The notes: a model not told the origin generated them from the letters alone. Positions 1 to 6,109 are shown, numbered from the stretch's first letter. The stretch: 11,243 bases of DNA from Conexibacteraceae bacterium (GCA_009785395.1 WQWK01000045.1:1-11243), one strand, 5' to 3'. Program-made: numbers and translations.

Positions 1-1
1 G

Positions 2-1108
2 CGGCTGGGCTATCACCCGTTCCGGCAGGCTGCCGCAATCACCAGCCGTGAGTACAAGGGCCGCCCGGCATGCAGCTATTGCGGCTTCTGCACAACCGGC
101 TACGGCTGCTGGAATGACTCGAAGTCGAGCACTCTGGTGACCACGATCGCCGCGGCTGAGAAGACAGGGAAGCTCGAGATCCGACCACGGTCGCGGGTCC
201 TTGAGATCCTTACCGATAAGGACGGCAGGGCGAGCGGGGTCAAGTATCTGGACAGCAAGGGGCACGCGCACGTGCAACCGGCTGGACTCGTGATCCTTGC
301 CACCTATGTGTACGAGAACAACCGCCTGCTGCTGCTCTCAACGTCGAAGGCGCACCCCAATGGCCTGCTCAACAACAACGGCATGGTCGGCAAGTACTAC
401 CGCACACAGGTCGGAACATCCGTCAACGGGCTGTTCCCCGGCAAGAACCTGAACCTGTGGGGCGGCACGGCGTCGCAGGCGACAGTCATGGACGATCTCA
501 ACGGCGACAACTTCGACCACGGCGGTCTCGGTTTCATCCGCGGTGCCTCGATCCAGGTCGGCACGAACAACATGCCGATCTCCCAAGCGGTAAACGTGCC
601 CCCCACCGTGCCGGTGTGGGGGTCGGCCTACAAGCAGTGGCTGCAGCAAAACATCAACTCAGTGGGCGCTGCCTTCGCCCAGATGGAGACGCTGTCATAC
701 GAGTCGAACGTGATCGACCTCGACCCGGTGAAGAAGGATGACCTGGGCATTCCGGTTACCCGCCTCACCTACAGCATCCATGAGAACGAAAACAACATGG
801 GCGAGTACCTCACGGGCAAGCTGACAAAGCTGCTCCTCGAAGCAGGGGCGTCCGAAACCTGGGGCGGTGGTCCGCCGACGTTGATCCCGGTGTATTCGCA
901 CGCCTACGGCGGCACTGTGATGGGCGGCAACCCGGACACGTCGGTGGTGAACAAGTACAGCCTTGCGCACGAAGTTCCCAACCTCGCCGTGATGGGAGGA
1001 TCGACGTTCGTGAACGTGACGGGATACAACCCAACGGAGACGATTCAGGCGCTTGCCTGGTACGCCTCCGATCACATCGCGAAGCACTACCACTCGATAG
1101 CCGCGTGA
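2..1108 (+). CDS. GMC-family FAD-dependent oxidoreductase, 5'-truncated C-terminal part
   Basis: The open frame runs from the window edge to TGA at 1106-1108 (368 visible residues), so the start and the N-terminal FAD-binding Rossmann motif lie upstream. The GTG at 137 is internal. The C-terminal GMC signature is clear: GGSTFVNVTGYNPTETIQAL near residues 329-348. The active-site pair typical of the family appears as H300 (in HAYGG, codon 899-901) and N343 (in NPT, codon 1028-1030), the His/Asn version seen in choline- and gluconate-dehydrogenase-like enzymes. Residues 24-36 hold a C-x2-C-x2-C-x5-C cluster (CSYCGFC...C). GMC dehydrogenases of the gluconate 2-dehydrogenase/FAD-glucose dehydrogenase type carry a similar segment, and an iron-sulfur cluster has been reported in one of them. 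The family oxidises alcohols or sugars using FAD. The substrate cannot be read from sequence. No small subunit or cytochrome c gene follows, but partners could lie upstream. Confidence 0.9.
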   Translation, partial: RLGYHPFRQAAAITSREYKGRPACSYCGFCTTGYGCWNDSKSSTLVTTIAAAEKTGKLEIRPRSRVLEILTDKDGRASGVKYLDSKGHAHVQPAGLVILATYVYENNRLLLLSTSKAHPNGLLNNNGMVGKYYRTQVGTSVNGLFPGKNLNLWGGTASQATVMDDLNGDNFDHGGLGFIRGASIQVGTNNMPISQAVNVPPTVPVWGSAYKQWLQQNINSVGAAFAQMETLSYESNVIDLDPVKKDDLGIPVTRLTYSIHENENNMGEYLTGKLTKLLLEAGASETWGGGPPTLIPVYSHAYGGTVMGGNPDTSVVNKYSLAHEVPNLAVMGGSTFVNVTGYNPTETIQALAWYASDHIAKHYHSIAA

Positions 1109-1115
1109 AGCAGCA

Positions 1116-1145
1116 TGTGCGGGCGCTACATGCGGCGCCCGCACA
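1116..1145. terminator. Hairpin between convergent genes, likely bidirectional terminator
   Basis: A perfect 11-bp inverted repeat (TGTGCGGGCGC at 1116-1126 and its complement at 1135-1145) with an 8-nt loop begins 7 nt after the oxidoreductase stop codon and faces the end of the convergent small gene. There is no T-run, as is common for GC-rich actinobacterial terminators. Confidence 0.6.
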
Positions 1146-1197
1146 GCCTCCACGACCCGCACTGCCCGACCAGATCCGGCTAACGACCCCGCCGCCG

Positions 1198-1509
1198 CTA
1201 CGGAACCCGCGTATCGCGCACGGACTCCGCGCCCGCCCGCTCCTCGGTGCTGAGCTCCGCGACCTTCACGGGCGTGACGATGGTCCAGTGCTGACCAACC
1301 GGGCAGCGCTGCAGACGCCAGGGCCCGAGTCGCGCCGCCTTCAGCGAGACGCCGGGAATCCAGATCGTCGTGAACAGGTGGCCCTGGTTGCAGCGCACGA
1401 TCGCGTGCGCCGACAGCAGCGTGCCGCGTCGGTTGCGGAGGATCAGCGCCTCCGCGGCCGTGAGGGCGCTGGCGATCACAATCGCGCGCCGGCGCTTGTT
1501 GAGCTTCAT
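1198..1509 (-). CDS. Small conserved actinobacterial protein with C-x3-H / C-x4-H pattern, function unknown
   Basis: The gene encodes 103 residues and stops at CTA 1198-1200 on the + strand. The frame stays open upstream to 1791, but that extension crosses a tandem repeat and a promoter region and reads as low-complexity Arg/Gly. I therefore chose the ATG at 1507-1509, which has a GGTAGG-like ribosome-binding site 9 nt upstream. The N terminus is basic (KLNKRRR), followed by a short hydrophobic stretch (about residues 9-25) that could anchor it weakly. The core, RCNQGHLFTTIWIPG (39-53) and QRCPVGQHWTIVTPV (67-81), is a pattern I recall from uncharacterised actinobacterial proteins of about 100 residues. 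C40/H44 and C69/H74 could bind a metal such as zinc; this is inference. It stands alone, convergent to the oxidoreductase and divergent from the CMD/HxlR unit. No function can be assigned. Confidence 0.72.
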   Translation of the reverse strand: MKLNKRRRAIVIASALTAAEALILRNRRGTLLSAHAIVRCNQGHLFTTIWIPGVSLKAARLGPWRLQRCPVGQHWTIVTPVKVAELSTEERAGAESVRDTRVP

Positions 1510-1530
1510 CTCCGGGAGCCTACCGGGTGT

Positions 1531-1583
1531 CGCTCCGAGCGCCCCCGCAATGCTCCGAGCGCCCCCGCAATGCTCCGAGCGCC
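1531..1583. repeat. 20-bp tandem repeat, about 2.5 copies
   Basis: Two identical 20-nt units, GCCCCCGCAATGCTCCGAGC, lie at 1541-1560 and 1561-1580. They are preceded by a partial unit (CGCTCCGAGC, 1531-1540) and followed by GCC. The array sits just upstream of the small - strand gene and 12 nt before the -35 of the divergent + strand promoter, so it occupies the shared regulatory region. Confidence 0.9.
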
Positions 1584-1591
1584 GTCCCAAC

Positions 1592-1619
1592 TTGACGCAC
1601 CCGAAAAGACGCGTACACT
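1592..1619 (+). promoter_or_regulatory. Sigma-70-like promoter for the CMD/HxlR pair
   Basis: TTGACG (1592-1597) and TACACT (1614-1619) are separated by 16 nt, close to the housekeeping consensus and the best promoter match in the window. Transcription would start near 1626, leaving a leader of about 65 nt before the ATG at 1693. Confidence 0.6.
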
Positions 1620-1632
1620 TATCAACCGTAAG

Positions 1633-1656
1633 CAGGTCACGAAAGTAAAGGACCTG
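1633..1656. promoter_or_regulatory. Dyad just downstream of the promoter, candidate operator
   Basis: CAGGTC (1633-1638) and GACCTG (1651-1656) form a perfect 6-bp inverted repeat with a 12-nt spacer. It begins a few nt after the predicted start of transcription. The position fits a repressor site, most simply for the HxlR-type protein encoded second in the same unit. The direct-repeat words GTAAG and GTAAAG also occur here. Regulator binding is inferred only from position and symmetry. Confidence 0.35.
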
Positions 1657-1692
1657 TGAACGCCCCACCCCACCGCCGAACCTGGTGCAGAG

Positions 1693-2253
1693 ATGAAGAC
1701 GACGATGAGCAGATTCCAGATCCACGACGAACTGACAGCGCCAGAGCGCTCGGCGCCGGTGCTGCGCGGCGCCCTCTCGGGCGGCGGCCAACTCCCCAAC
1801 TTCCTCGGCGTGCTCGCGGGTTCGCCGGCGGCGCTGCGCGCCTACGCACGCTTCCGCTCAGAACTGCGCCACGGCACGCTCGGGCTCGCCACGCTGGAGC
1901 GGATCTCACTCGCCGTGTCTGAGCACCACGGCTCGGAGCAGGGGATCCTGACCCACTCACGCGCGGCGCGCGCGGCCGGGCTCGGGCTCGACGAGATCGC
2001 CCACGCGCGTCAGTTCGACTCAGGCGACCCCCGTGAGGCGGCGCTCCTGCGCTACCTGCGCGCCCTGCTGATCGACGGACGCCCGCCCATCCACCTGCAC
2101 GAGGAGGCGCGCGAGGCCGGCTGGGACGACGAGCAGTTACTCGAGGCGATCGCCGCCGTTTCGCTCGAGGGCTTCACCGCGATGGTGAATGTGGCCGGGG
2201 AGGTTCCGGTCGACGGCTCCTCCGAAGAGTCACGGACACTGAAGGCCGCGTAG
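1693..2253 (+). CDS. Carboxymuconolactone decarboxylase / AhpD-fold family protein lacking redox cysteines
   Basis: This 186-residue all-helical protein matches the CMD/AhpD-like family around residues 60-95 (TLGLATLERISLAV...THSRAARAAGL). In peroxidase-type members this region reads E-x11-C-x2-C-x3-H. Here E69 and H88 are kept at the right spacing, but the cysteine positions are S81 and G84, and the whole protein contains no cysteine. It cannot be a thiol peroxidase of AhpD type. True gamma-carboxymuconolactone decarboxylases also lack the CxxC, so a lyase or non-redox role is possible. The C-terminal third (115-168) continues the usual helical repeat. Either ATG 1693 or ATG 1705 could be the start; neither has a strong ribosome-binding site. 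The regulator gene follows 13 nt downstream, indicating one transcript from the promoter at 1592. Confidence 0.82.
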   Translation: MKTTMSRFQIHDELTAPERSAPVLRGALSGGGQLPNFLGVLAGSPAALRAYARFRSELRHGTLGLATLERISLAVSEHHGSEQGILTHSRAARAAGLGLDEIAHARQFDSGDPREAALLRYLRALLIDGRPPIHLHEEAREAGWDDEQLLEAIAAVSLEGFTAMVNVAGEVPVDGSSEESRTLKAA

Positions 2254-2266
2254 AGTCGCGCGAGGC

Positions 2267-2653
2267 ATGGAAGCTACCAGCGGCTCTGAAGGATTGAACG
2301 AAGCGGGCGCGGACGGCCCGGGTCACGAACCCCGCGGCGGCTGCTGCCCGTTCTACCACGAGGCGATCGAGCTGGTCGGGCGCCGCTGGACCGGCGCGAT
2401 CCTGCGGGTCCTGATGGACGGGCCGATGCGCTTCTCCGAGATTGGACAGGCGGTTCCCGCCCTGTCCGATCGCCTCCTCTCCGAGCGCATGAAGGAGCTC
2501 GAGGCCCGCGGCATGGTGCAGCGCACCGTGCATCCCGGCCCGCCCGTGCGCGTCGAGTACGCGCTCTCGAAGATGGGGCGCGACCTCGGACCGGTGCTGA
2601 TCCAGATGCAGGAGTGGGGTCAGCGCTGGCTCAACCGCCGCAGCGCGGTCTAG
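2267..2653 (+). CDS. HxlR-family winged-helix transcriptional regulator
   Basis: The protein has 128 residues, normal for HxlR/MarR-like regulators. After a disordered acidic N terminus of about 24 residues comes the family signature CCPFYHEAIELVGRRWTGAI (26-45). The winged helix follows: MRFSEIG (54-60), a recognition helix LSDRLLSERMKELEARGMV (66-84) and a wing ending in VEYALSKMG (96-104). HxlR proteins bind DNA as dimers, and several (for example YodB and HypR) sense electrophiles or oxidants through an N-terminal cysteine. The C26-C27 pair sits where such a cysteine would be, so redox or electrophile sensing is a fair inference. The ATG at 2267 is preceded by GAGG only 1 nt away, so initiation may depend on coupling to the gene 13 nt upstream. 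Its likely target is its own operon, through the dyad at 1633-1656. Confidence 0.88.
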   Translation: MEATSGSEGLNEAGADGPGHEPRGGCCPFYHEAIELVGRRWTGAILRVLMDGPMRFSEIGQAVPALSDRLLSERMKELEARGMVQRTVHPGPPVRVEYALSKMGRDLGPVLIQMQEWGQRWLNRRSAV

Positions 2654-2755
2654 CGGCAACCCCGTCCGGGATTAGGAGCCGCCGGGCCCGCGTCACCACC
2701 GCTGCTCCATGCGGCCATTCTCCCGAGCGGCGATAACAAGTAACGTTCCGCCGCG

Positions 2756-4096
2756 ATGAGCGCTGCACCGGAACTCACCGCAAAGGACGTCCTCGCCCGT
2801 GTGGAGCAGGAGGGCATCCGCTTCATCCGCCTCTGGTTCACCGACATCCTCGGCAACCTCAAGGCCTTCAGCATCAACAGCACCGAACTCGCCGACGCCT
2901 TCGGCGGCGGCATGGGCTTCGACGGCTCCTCGATCACCGGCTTCAACGCCATCGAGGAGTCGGACATGATCGCCGTACCGGACGCGCGCACGTTCGCGAT
3001 CCTGCCGTGGCGCGGCAGCGAGTACGCGGTCGGGCGCATGTTCTGCGACATCCGCACGCCCGAGGGCATCCCCTACGAGGGCGACCCGCGCCACATTCTG
3101 CGCCGCGCCGTGCAGCGCGCCCAGGCGATGGGCTTTGACACGTTCAACGTGGGCCCCGAGCTGGAGTACTTCTATTTCCGCGACTCGCGCTCGACCGAGG
3201 TGCTCGACGAGGGCGGTTACTTCGACCTGACGGCGCTCGACGCCGGCTCCGACCTGCGCCGCGACACGGTCCTCGGGCTCGAGCAGCTCGGCATCCACAC
3301 CGAGTACTCCCACCACGAGGTCGGTCCCAGCCAGCACGAGATCGACATGCGCTACGCCGACGCGCAGACGATGGCCGACCACTGCATGACCTACAGGATC
3401 ACGGTCAAGGAGTACGCGCTCAAGTACGGGTACCACGCGACCTTCATGCCCAAACCGCTGTTCGGAAAGAACGGCTCCGGCATGCATACGCACCAGTCGC
3501 TGTTCCGCGACGGACGCAACGCGTTCTTCGATCCCGACGACCCCTACAACCTCTCCGACGTCGCCAAGGCGTTCATCGCCGGGCAGCTTCGCCATGCCCG
3601 CGAGATCAGCTCGATCTTCGCCCAGTGGGTGAACTCCTACAAGCGCCTCGTGCCCGGCTACGAGGCTCCGGTCTACGTCGCCTGGTCGCGCCGCAACCGC
3701 TCGGCACTGGTGCGCGTGCCGAACTACCACCCCGGCAAGGAGCAGGCGACGCGCATGGAGCTGCGCTGCCCAGATCCGGCCTGCAATCCGTACCTCACCT
3801 TCGCCGTGCTGCTGCAGGCGGGTCTCGAGGGCATCGAGCACGGTTACGAGCTGCCCGATCCGATGGAGAAGAACCTGTATCACCTCTCGCCGGAGGAGCG
3901 CCGCCGCCTCGGCATCGAGCAGCTGCCGGAGACCCTCGGAGAGGCGATTGAGCTGACCGCCCAGTCGGAGCTCGTGCTGCGCGCGCTGGGTGAACACACC
4001 TTCAACCGCTACATCGAGATCAAGCGCCAGGAGTGGGACGACTATCGCGTCCAGGTCACGCCCTGGGAGCTCGAGCGGTACCTGCCCGTTCTGTAG
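2756..4096 (+). CDS. glnA: Type I glutamine synthetase (GlnA2-like)
   Basis: This complete 446-residue enzyme makes glutamine from glutamate, ammonia and ATP in the cytosol. Family motifs are intact: the N-terminal loop MGFDGSSITGF (53-63), metal and substrate ligands in PELEYFYF (134-141), E188 and E195 in HHEVGPSQHEID, the ATP-site segment KPLFGKNGSGMHTHQSLF (233-250) with the catalytic-region His, NSYKRLVPGYEAP (293-305), NRSALVRVP (314-322) and ELRCPDPACNPYLTFA (335-350). Length and sequence style resemble mycobacterial GlnA2 rather than the longer, GlnE-regulated GlnA1. Y375 in KNLYHL nevertheless occupies the position of the adenylylated tyrosine, so regulation by adenylylation is not excluded. 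There is no clear ribosome-binding site before the ATG at 2756; the 102-nt upstream gap contains an AT-rich patch (ATAACAAGTAACGTT) that may hold a promoter. The paralogue number (A2, A3 and so on) is uncertain, and other type I homologues act on polyamines, but the catalytic set favours a true synthetase. Confidence 0.93.
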   Translation: MSAAPELTAKDVLARVEQEGIRFIRLWFTDILGNLKAFSINSTELADAFGGGMGFDGSSITGFNAIEESDMIAVPDARTFAILPWRGSEYAVGRMFCDIRTPEGIPYEGDPRHILRRAVQRAQAMGFDTFNVGPELEYFYFRDSRSTEVLDEGGYFDLTALDAGSDLRRDTVLGLEQLGIHTEYSHHEVGPSQHEIDMRYADAQTMADHCMTYRITVKEYALKYGYHATFMPKPLFGKNGSGMHTHQSLFRDGRNAFFDPDDPYNLSDVAKAFIAGQLRHAREISSIFAQWVNSYKRLVPGYEAPVYVAWSRRNRSALVRVPNYHPGKEQATRMELRCPDPACNPYLTFAVLLQAGLEGIEHGYELPDPMEKNLYHLSPEERRRLGIEQLPETLGEAIELTAQSELVLRALGEHTFNRYIEIKRQEWDDYRVQVTPWELERYLPVL

Positions 4097-4104
4097 GTGT
4101 CGTC

Positions 4105-4137
4105 CCGGGGCGTTGGTCCCGCTGGACCACGCCCCGG
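4105..4137 (+). terminator. Hairpin after glutamine synthetase
   Basis: A GC-rich stem (CCGGGGCG, a bulged T, then TGGTCC pairing with GGACCACGCCCCGG) with a 4-nt CGCT loop begins 8 nt after the stop codon. It has 14 base pairs with one bulge and no T-run. It separates glnA from the sigma-factor unit. Confidence 0.6.
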
Positions 4138-4153
4138 CCGCGGCGCCCTCCGC

Positions 4154-4182
4154 GAACTTTCCAAGGTCGACCGGGATATCGG
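4154..4182 (+). promoter_or_regulatory. Weak candidate promoter for the sigma/partner unit
   Basis: GAACTTT (4154-4160) resembles the GAAC core of many ECF-type -35 elements. ATATCGGG (4176-4183) lies about 17 nt further on. The position fits an autoregulated sigma promoter that would give a very short leader before the ATG at 4192. The -10 element is not a strong match to a known ECF group, so this is tentative. Confidence 0.22.
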
Positions 4183-4191
4183 GTGTAGATC

Positions 4192-4827
4192 ATGACCCTA
4201 CTCGGCCCCCAAACCACACTTGCGACTCCGCCACGGCGGGTCGCCGGCGGCCCGCCGCGGCGGGCCGCGACGGAGACCTCGGACTCCGCTGCGATCGAGC
4301 GGTCGCTGCGCGACCCAAAGGAGTTCTCGAGCGTCTTCGATCGGCACTGGCCTGCCATTCACGCCTACTGCACGAGCCGGGCCGCCGCGGCCGGTGAGGA
4401 CATCGCCGCCGAGGTGTTCCGGCTCGCCTTCGATCGCCGCAGCCGTTTTGACCGGCGGTTCGACGACGCGAGGCCGTGGCTCTACGGGATCGCCACGAAC
4501 CTGCTGCGCCACCACTTCCGCTCGACGCAGCGCGGCGACAGGGCCGGGCGGCGCGTGCAAGCCCTCGCCGAGCTCGAGACGTCGGTGCAGCCGATCGAGC
4601 AGCTCGAGGCACAGATGCTCGGACCCCGCCTGGCGGCGGCCTTGCAGTCGCTGCCCGAGGCCGACCGCGAGGCGCTGCTGCTGTTCGCCTGGGCCGAGCT
4701 CGATTACAAGGAGATCGCCCGCGCGCTCGACATTCCCGTCGGCACCGTCCGCTCTCGCATCCATCGCGCTCGCGCCCGCGTGCGCGAGCAGATCGTTCTG
4801 AACTTCGAAGGAGATTCCAATGTCTGA
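4192..4827 (+). CDS. ECF-type RNA polymerase sigma factor
   Basis: The protein has 211 residues. Sigma region 2 spans about 41-111 (EFSSVFDRHWPAIHAYC, then EDIAAEVFRLAF and RPWLYGIATNLLRHHFR, the -10 recognition and melting helices). Region 4 spans about 146-200 (LPEADREALLLFAWAELDYK, then EIARALDIPVGTVRSRIHRA, the helix-turn-helix for the -35). There is no sigma 1.1 or region 3, as expected for ECF factors, which redirect polymerase to stress or envelope genes. The N-terminal 35 residues are a low-complexity extension. No other start codon exists before region 2, so the ATG at 4192 is kept, although it lacks a clear ribosome-binding site. Codons 19-26 lie on a 22-bp perfect palindrome (4247-4268). 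The 3' end overlaps the next gene by 8 nt, and the pair is almost certainly cotranscribed. The neighbouring membrane protein is the likely modulator. Confidence 0.9.
   Translation: MTLLGPQTTLATPPRRVAGGPPRRAATETSDSAAIERSLRDPKEFSSVFDRHWPAIHAYCTSRAAAAGEDIAAEVFRLAFDRRSRFDRRFDDARPWLYGIATNLLRHHFRSTQRGDRAGRRVQALAELETSVQPIEQLEAQMLGPRLAAALQSLPEADREALLLFAWAELDYKEIARALDIPVGTVRSRIHRARARVREQIVLNFEGDSNV
4247..4268. repeat. 22-bp perfect palindrome inside the sigma gene
   Basis: The sequence GCGGCCCGCCG is followed directly by its reverse complement CGGCGGGCCGC. It lies about 55 nt into the reading frame and could form a very stable RNA hairpin or mark a binding site. GC richness makes shorter palindromes common here, but 22 bp is long. 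Confidence 0.8.
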
Positions 4828-5947
4828 ACAGACCGAACTCGAGTGGCTGGTCGCGGAACGGCCGCAGCCGCTTCCGCTCGACGAAATCACCACTGCCCGT
4901 GTCCGTGCGGAGCTCATGCGCCGCGCGGACGCGGGGCACGCGCGGTCCTCCGCGCCGAATCGGAGGGCCCGGCCCCGGGTCCGGGCGCGCGGTCTGCGCG
5001 ACCGCGCGCTGCGCATCGCGGTCGGCGGCGTGACGCTTGCCGGAGCGGCCAGCGTGGCGCTGCTCGCGACCGGCGGTGGCGGCGGTGCCGCCCACGGGCA
5101 CGCCGGTGGGGGCGGCGGTCTGAGCCTCGGCCCGCTGGCGGTGCAGAACGCGTCCGCCAGGCAGCTCACGCACCTGTCCGCCAAGCTCGTGGCAGCGCCG
5201 CCGCCAGTCGGCGACGCGACGCTCGTGCTTCGCCGCCAGGTCTACCCGAACAGTCCGGAGATCGACGGTGCCGACCTCTACGCGGACAACGGCGACTACT
5301 ACTACTCGCCGAGCCTCTCCGGCCTGCCGGCCGTGATCAGCTCTGGTCAGACCGTCGACGGCGCCTCACAGGACCAGGAGGTCCGCGACATCGCGGCGGC
5401 CAAGGCCGCGCTCACCGGTCCGATCGACTCCGCCCGCCACCAGATGTCGGTCGCGAACCTGGATCCGGCGGTGATGGCCCACAGCACCTGGAAGAGCGTG
5501 TACGGGCCCATCTCCGGACAGAGGCTCGCGAAGATGCCGGCGGCATTCCGCCAGAAGGTCGAGGAGGTTCAGGCAAAGGCCAAGGCGGACGCCATCCACT
5601 CCGTGATCGGCCAGGAGAACGGCATGATCTGGGACAACGGCATGGACGCGCTGCTGGCCGGCGCCGGCGATCCGAACGTGCGGGCCGGCGTGCTCGACCT
5701 GTTCGCCACGATTCCGCAGATCACGGTGACACCGGGAACCCTGAACGGTCAGCAGACGCTCGACCTCACCGCGTCGGTGCTGAGCTCGAACACGGGCCTC
5801 TATCAGGAGGAGCTGATCCTCGACGCGAGCACCGGCATTCCGCTCGAGATGATCGGCGGCAACAAGGGCCAGGCCCCGGGCGTGACCGTCCATTACACGA
5901 TCACGCGCACGACGGTCGCCGCCGTCCAGAACGGCAGCGCCGGCTGA
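4820..5947 (+). CDS. CU044_5270-like membrane-anchored protein, putative sigma-factor partner
   Basis: This 375-residue protein is translated from an ATG with an excellent AAGGAG site 6 nt upstream, overlapping the end of the sigma gene. Layout: a cytosolic N terminus of about 60 residues rich in Arg (possible sigma contact region, SEQTELEWLVAERP then a basic stretch 48-65), one membrane helix (about 66-85, IAVGGVTLAGAASVALLATG), a Gly/Ala/His-rich linker (85-100), then an extracytoplasmic domain. The distal domain contains DPNVRAGVLDLFATIPQITV (about 294-313) and ends with an EELILDASTGIPLE strand pattern. Both resemble the CU044_5270 family, which commonly follows ECF sigma genes in actinobacteria. 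No zinc-binding anti-sigma motif (H-x3-C-x2-C) is present, so it is not a classical ZAS anti-sigma factor. A role as a membrane regulator or sensor for the sigma factor is inferred from gene order. The family name is recalled from sequence pattern, not searched. Confidence 0.7.
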   Translation: MSEQTELEWLVAERPQPLPLDEITTARVRAELMRRADAGHARSSAPNRRARPRVRARGLRDRALRIAVGGVTLAGAASVALLATGGGGGAAHGHAGGGGGLSLGPLAVQNASARQLTHLSAKLVAAPPPVGDATLVLRRQVYPNSPEIDGADLYADNGDYYYSPSLSGLPAVISSGQTVDGASQDQEVRDIAAAKAALTGPIDSARHQMSVANLDPAVMAHSTWKSVYGPISGQRLAKMPAAFRQKVEEVQAKAKADAIHSVIGQENGMIWDNGMDALLAGAGDPNVRAGVLDLFATIPQITVTPGTLNGQQTLDLTASVLSSNTGLYQEELILDASTGIPLEMIGGNKGQAPGVTVHYTITRTTVAAVQNGSAG

Positions 5948-5967
5948 TCCTCACCCGGCGCCCGGCA

Positions 5968-6012
5968 TCAAAGCACCTGTTTGTCACGTATTGTGACCAA
6001 CAGGTGCTTTGA
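5968..6012. terminator. Long 20-bp-stem hairpin, terminator or operator
   Basis: The left arm at 5968-5987 (TCAAAGCACCTGTTTGTCAC) and the right arm at 5993-6012 are complementary over 20 bp with a single T/C mismatch. They enclose a 5-nt loop (GTATT). It lies 20 nt after the CU044_5270-like gene and is distinctly less GC-rich than its surroundings. The likeliest role is a terminator whose U-rich segment falls inside the stem (GCTTTGA). The inner GTCAC-N5-GTGAC dyad could also be a protein site. Confidence 0.6.
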
Positions 6013-6016
6013 CGAC

Positions 6017-6085
6017 GACCCGGGGCTCTGCCGGGGTCACACCAAAGACACATCCGGCCAGAGGCGAGAACGTAGGCTGCGCCTC
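6017..6085 (+). promoter_or_regulatory. Structured leader of the phosphoesterase gene
   Basis: Two small hairpins follow the long one. GACCCGG (6017-6023) pairs with CCGGGGTC (6031-6038, one bulge), and GAGGCG (6061-6066) pairs with CGCCTC (6080-6085). They lie in the 109-nt stretch before the phosphoesterase ATG. I recognise no known riboswitch and no clear promoter here. Confidence 0.3.
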
Positions 6086-6109
6086 CATCAGGGTGAAAAC
6101 CAGAAAATC

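Noticed and set aside
1531..1583. Tandem 20-nt repeat as a CRISPR-like array
   Set aside because: The copies are directly adjacent with no spacers, and no cas gene is near.
1510..1791. N-terminal extension of the small C/H protein up to 1791
   Set aside because: It would run through the tandem repeat and the + strand promoter and overlap the CMD gene. Recognisable sequence begins at the ATG at 1507-1509.
2693..3997. Long open frame on the strand opposite glutamine synthetase (434 codons)
   Set aside because: It is an exact shadow of a strongly conserved enzyme in GC-rich DNA. Its translation is rich in Arg, Val, Leu and His and shows no recognisable domain.
4190..5184. Two long - strand frames opposite the sigma and CU044_5270-like genes
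   Set aside because: Low-complexity Arg/Pro/Ala translations, with no ribosome-binding site or family motif. The + strand genes explain the region.
4843..6012. A second + strand frame over the CU044_5270-like gene (389 codons)
   Set aside because: Its composition is almost entirely Arg, Gly, Ala and Asp. The overlapping frame has a proper ribosome-binding site, a membrane helix and family similarity.
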